64,000 nucleotides of DNA from NCBI GenBank assembly GCA_044867425.1, contig JBIOUX010000051.1:10310-74309 (forward strand). The letters are read 5' to 3'. A program made the translations under genes and the position numbers. Positions within the stretch are counted from its first letter, which is position 1. Each line of letters starts with the position of its first letter. Of this stretch, positions 62,462 through 64,000 are shown in pieces. Below the pieces are notes generated by a model. The model was not told the origin of the DNA and did no database searches. It was given only the letters and a program-made list of their open reading frames with translations. The DNA comes from CAWBJP01 sp044867425. Its GTDB lineage: Bacteria > Actinomycetota > Acidimicrobiia > IMCC26256 > BP-133.

Positions 62462-63607
62462 TCAGGCTTCGAGCCCCCGGCCCAGGCCGCTCACCACGTC
62501 GACGTACTCCTCGACCATCTCGTAGAGGACCTGGCGGGCGGGGCGCACGGTGACGAGCGAACCGACCACCTGACCCACGAAGTAGTTGATGAGCTGGGAG
62601 GCGCCGGGGTGGCCGGCCGCCGCCGCCCGGGTGATCCGCCGGCGGGCCGACTCGACCAGGAGGGGCTGGAGGGGCATGGGAAGCGGGCCGGGTGAGTCGG
62701 GCCGGTCCCAGGCGTCGGTCCAGGCGCTGCGCAGCTGGCGGGCCGGCTTGCCCGTGAGGGACCGGGACCGGACGGTGTCGCTGGAGCGGGCGGCCAGGAA
62801 CTTGTCCATGACCACGGGGTGGGTCTCGGCCTCCTTGGTGGTGAGCCACACCGAGCCCGTCCACACACCCTGGGCGCCCAGGGCCATGGCCGCCGCCATC
62901 TGCCGCCCGCTGGCGATCCCGCCGGCGGCCAGCACCGGAAGGGGGGCGACGGCGTCGACGATCTCGGGGACGAGCACCATGGTGGCGATCTCGCCCGTGT
63001 GGCCGCCGGCCTCGTAGCCCTGGGCCACCACGATGTCGACGCCCGCGGCCTGATGGCGCTCGGCGTGCTCGCGCTTGCCGGCCAGGGCGGCGACGGGGAT
63101 GTCCCGCCCGTGGGCCGCCTCGATGAGCTCGGGGGGCGGGGCCCCCAGGGCGTTGGCCACCAGCCGCACCGGGTGTTCGAGCGCCACCTCGATGAGGCGC
63201 AGGGCCCCGGGGATGGACAGCCCAACGGCCATGTCGGTGACGGCCAGGGGCTCGTCGCCGCCGGGCGGCGCCGGATCGATGCCGAACTCCCGGAGCAGCT
63301 GGTCGAGGAACCGGCGGTGCTCCTCGGGGATCAGGTCGGCCAGCGCGGCGCCGCTCAGCCCGCCCGGGCCACCCTCGTCCTTCCCGGCCAGCTTCTCGGG
63401 CACCAGCACGTCGACCCCGTAGGGCTTGCCCTCCACCGCCTCGTCGATCCAGCGCAGCTCCACCTCGAGCTGGTCGGGCGTGTGGGTGGTCGCCCCCAGC
63501 ACCCCGAACCCGCCGGCCCGGGTGACGGCCGCCACCACATCCCGGCAGTGGCTGAAGGCGAGAACCGGGAACTCGATGCCGAGCTGGTCGCAGACGGGTG
63601 TGCGCAC
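62462..63607 (-). CDS. Nitronate monooxygenase-like flavoprotein
   Basis: 381 residues from ATG 63607. FMN-binding TIM barrel of the NMO/2-nitropropane dioxygenase family: AAVTRAGGFGVLGATTHTPDQL, VDIVVAQGYEAGGHTGEI with the catalytic-region His, VLAAGGIASGRQMAAAMALGAQGVWTGS. Actinobacterial members often oxidise nitronates or act as enoyl-type flavin enzymes. 19 nt after the dehydrogenase gene, so probably one transcript with it. Confidence 0.9.
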   Translation of the reverse strand: MRTPVCDQLGIEFPVLAFSHCRDVVAAVTRAGGFGVLGATTHTPDQLEVELRWIDEAVEGKPYGVDVLVPEKLAGKDEGGPGGLSGAALADLIPEEHRRFLDQLLREFGIDPAPPGGDEPLAVTDMAVGLSIPGALRLIEVALEHPVRLVANALGAPPPELIEAAHGRDIPVAALAGKREHAERHQAAGVDIVVAQGYEAGGHTGEIATMVLVPEIVDAVAPLPVLAAGGIASGRQMAAAMALGAQGVWTGSVWLTTKEAETHPVVMDKFLAARSSDTVRSRSLTGKPARQLRSAWTDAWDRPDSPGPLPMPLQPLLVESARRRITRAAAAGHPGASQLINYFVGQVVGSLVTVRPARQVLYEMVEEYVDVVSGLGRGLEA

Positions 63608-63626
63608 GTGACCTCCCCGCTTCCCC

Positions 63627-64000
63627 CTAGGCCGGCATGCACAGGCCGCCGTCGACGCAGAGCACCTGGCCGGTGACCATGCGGGAATCGTCGCTGGCGA
63701 AGAACACGGCCACGCCGGTGAGATCCTCGGGTTCGAGGGCGTGTTTCATGGCGCTGCGGGACACCAGGTGGTCCTGCACCTTCTGGGGGATGACCTTCTT
63801 GGTGGCGTCGGTCATGGTGACCCCGGGGGCGATGCAGTTCACCAGCACGTTGTACTGGCCGAGCTGGCCGGCCAGGACCCGGGTCAGCCCCAGCACCCCC
63901 CACTTCGTCTGCTGGTAGGCGAAGGCCTTGACCTCCTCGAAGTCGCGGACAGGCGCGTCGTGGAGATAGGCCCCGATGGATCCCGGGTTGATGATCCGAC
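63627..64000 (-). CDS. Short-chain dehydrogenase/reductase, C-terminal part
   Basis: The gene enters from the right edge. In frame from 64000: IINPGSIGAYL (catalytic Ser), AYQQTKWGVLGLTRVLA (YxxxK, with Tyr and Lys), VNCIAPGVTMTD, and the closing FASDDSRMVTGQVLCVDGGLCMPA. All the visible SDR catalytic residues are present. NAD(P)-binding half is outside the window. Confidence 0.93.
   Translation of the reverse strand, partial: RIINPGSIGAYLHDAPVRDFEEVKAFAYQQTKWGVLGLTRVLAGQLGQYNVLVNCIAPGVTMTDATKKVIPQKVQDHLVSRSAMKHALEPEDLTGVAVFFASDDSRMVTGQVLCVDGGLCMPA

Overview
The window is very GC-rich, densely coded chromosomal DNA of an actinobacterium. The basic N-terminus of an RNase E/G, the tig-clpP-clpX run, the mreBCD/PBP2/RodA wall cluster, small actinobacterial orphan proteins and several apparently leaderless genes (a TANNNT box 7-8 nt before the start codon) all fit. 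The family content looks most like Acidimicrobiia, but that placement is an inference. Three otherwise well-conserved genes (a cyclase/NB-ATPase at 31922-35253, an McrB-like ATPase at 54478-57572 and trpF at 59950-60620) each miss exactly one base, so I suspect consensus indels in the assembly more than three decaying genes.

Layout. 1-6.1 kb, all minus: the cell-elongation cluster mreB-mreC-mreD-mrdA-rodA with 4-nt stop/start overlaps, then the start of rne. 6.2-11.9 kb: folC-ndk, a divergent PD-(D/E)XK/Cas4-like protein, and valS behind a possible leaderless upstream ORF. 11.9-18.1 kb: an Ala/Lys-rich LEA-like protein, the protein-quality operon tig-clpP-clpX, a cytochrome P450 and a small orphan. 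18.3-28.4 kb: two tandem copies of a module made of a secreted subtilisin with a tryptophan-pentapeptide tail followed by a membrane-bound GGDEF-EAL protein, with a divergent secreted seven-repeat propeller protein. 28.9-41.9 kb: a methyltransferase, a DinB-like protein and a small protein around paired palindromes, then two tandem copies of a module made of a class III cyclase/NB-ARC/TPR giant followed by an SCO6745-like protein, sharing promoter and operator-like DNA; then an amidase and an orphan.

41.95-50.6 kb is a probable integrative island. A 37-nt copy of the 5' half of tRNA-Pro lies at its left end; the complete tRNA-Pro and a tyrosine recombinase lie at its right end. Its cargo is a truncated AbiE-type pair, a 1392-residue YD-repeat (Rhs) protein with a membrane-type C-terminal tip, and three tandem membrane immunity-like genes. 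The second and third are preceded by remnants of lost toxin tips, and the third is broken.

50.6-64 kb: tRNA-Pro and tRNA-Gly, a zinc-finger/PD-(D/E)XK protein, a second P450, an unusual McrB/McrC-like (DUF2357) pair that may be a restriction system, an Rrf2 regulator, tRNA-Arg, the operon trpD-trpC-trpF-ppx plus a 44-residue membrane peptide, a nitronate monooxygenase-like protein and the end of a short-chain dehydrogenase.

The strongest candidates for something new are the duplicated protease/c-di-GMP module, the tRNA-Pro Rhs island with its tip/immunity remnants, the duplicated cyclase-ATPase module with its shared 30-bp element, and the divergent McrBC-like pair.
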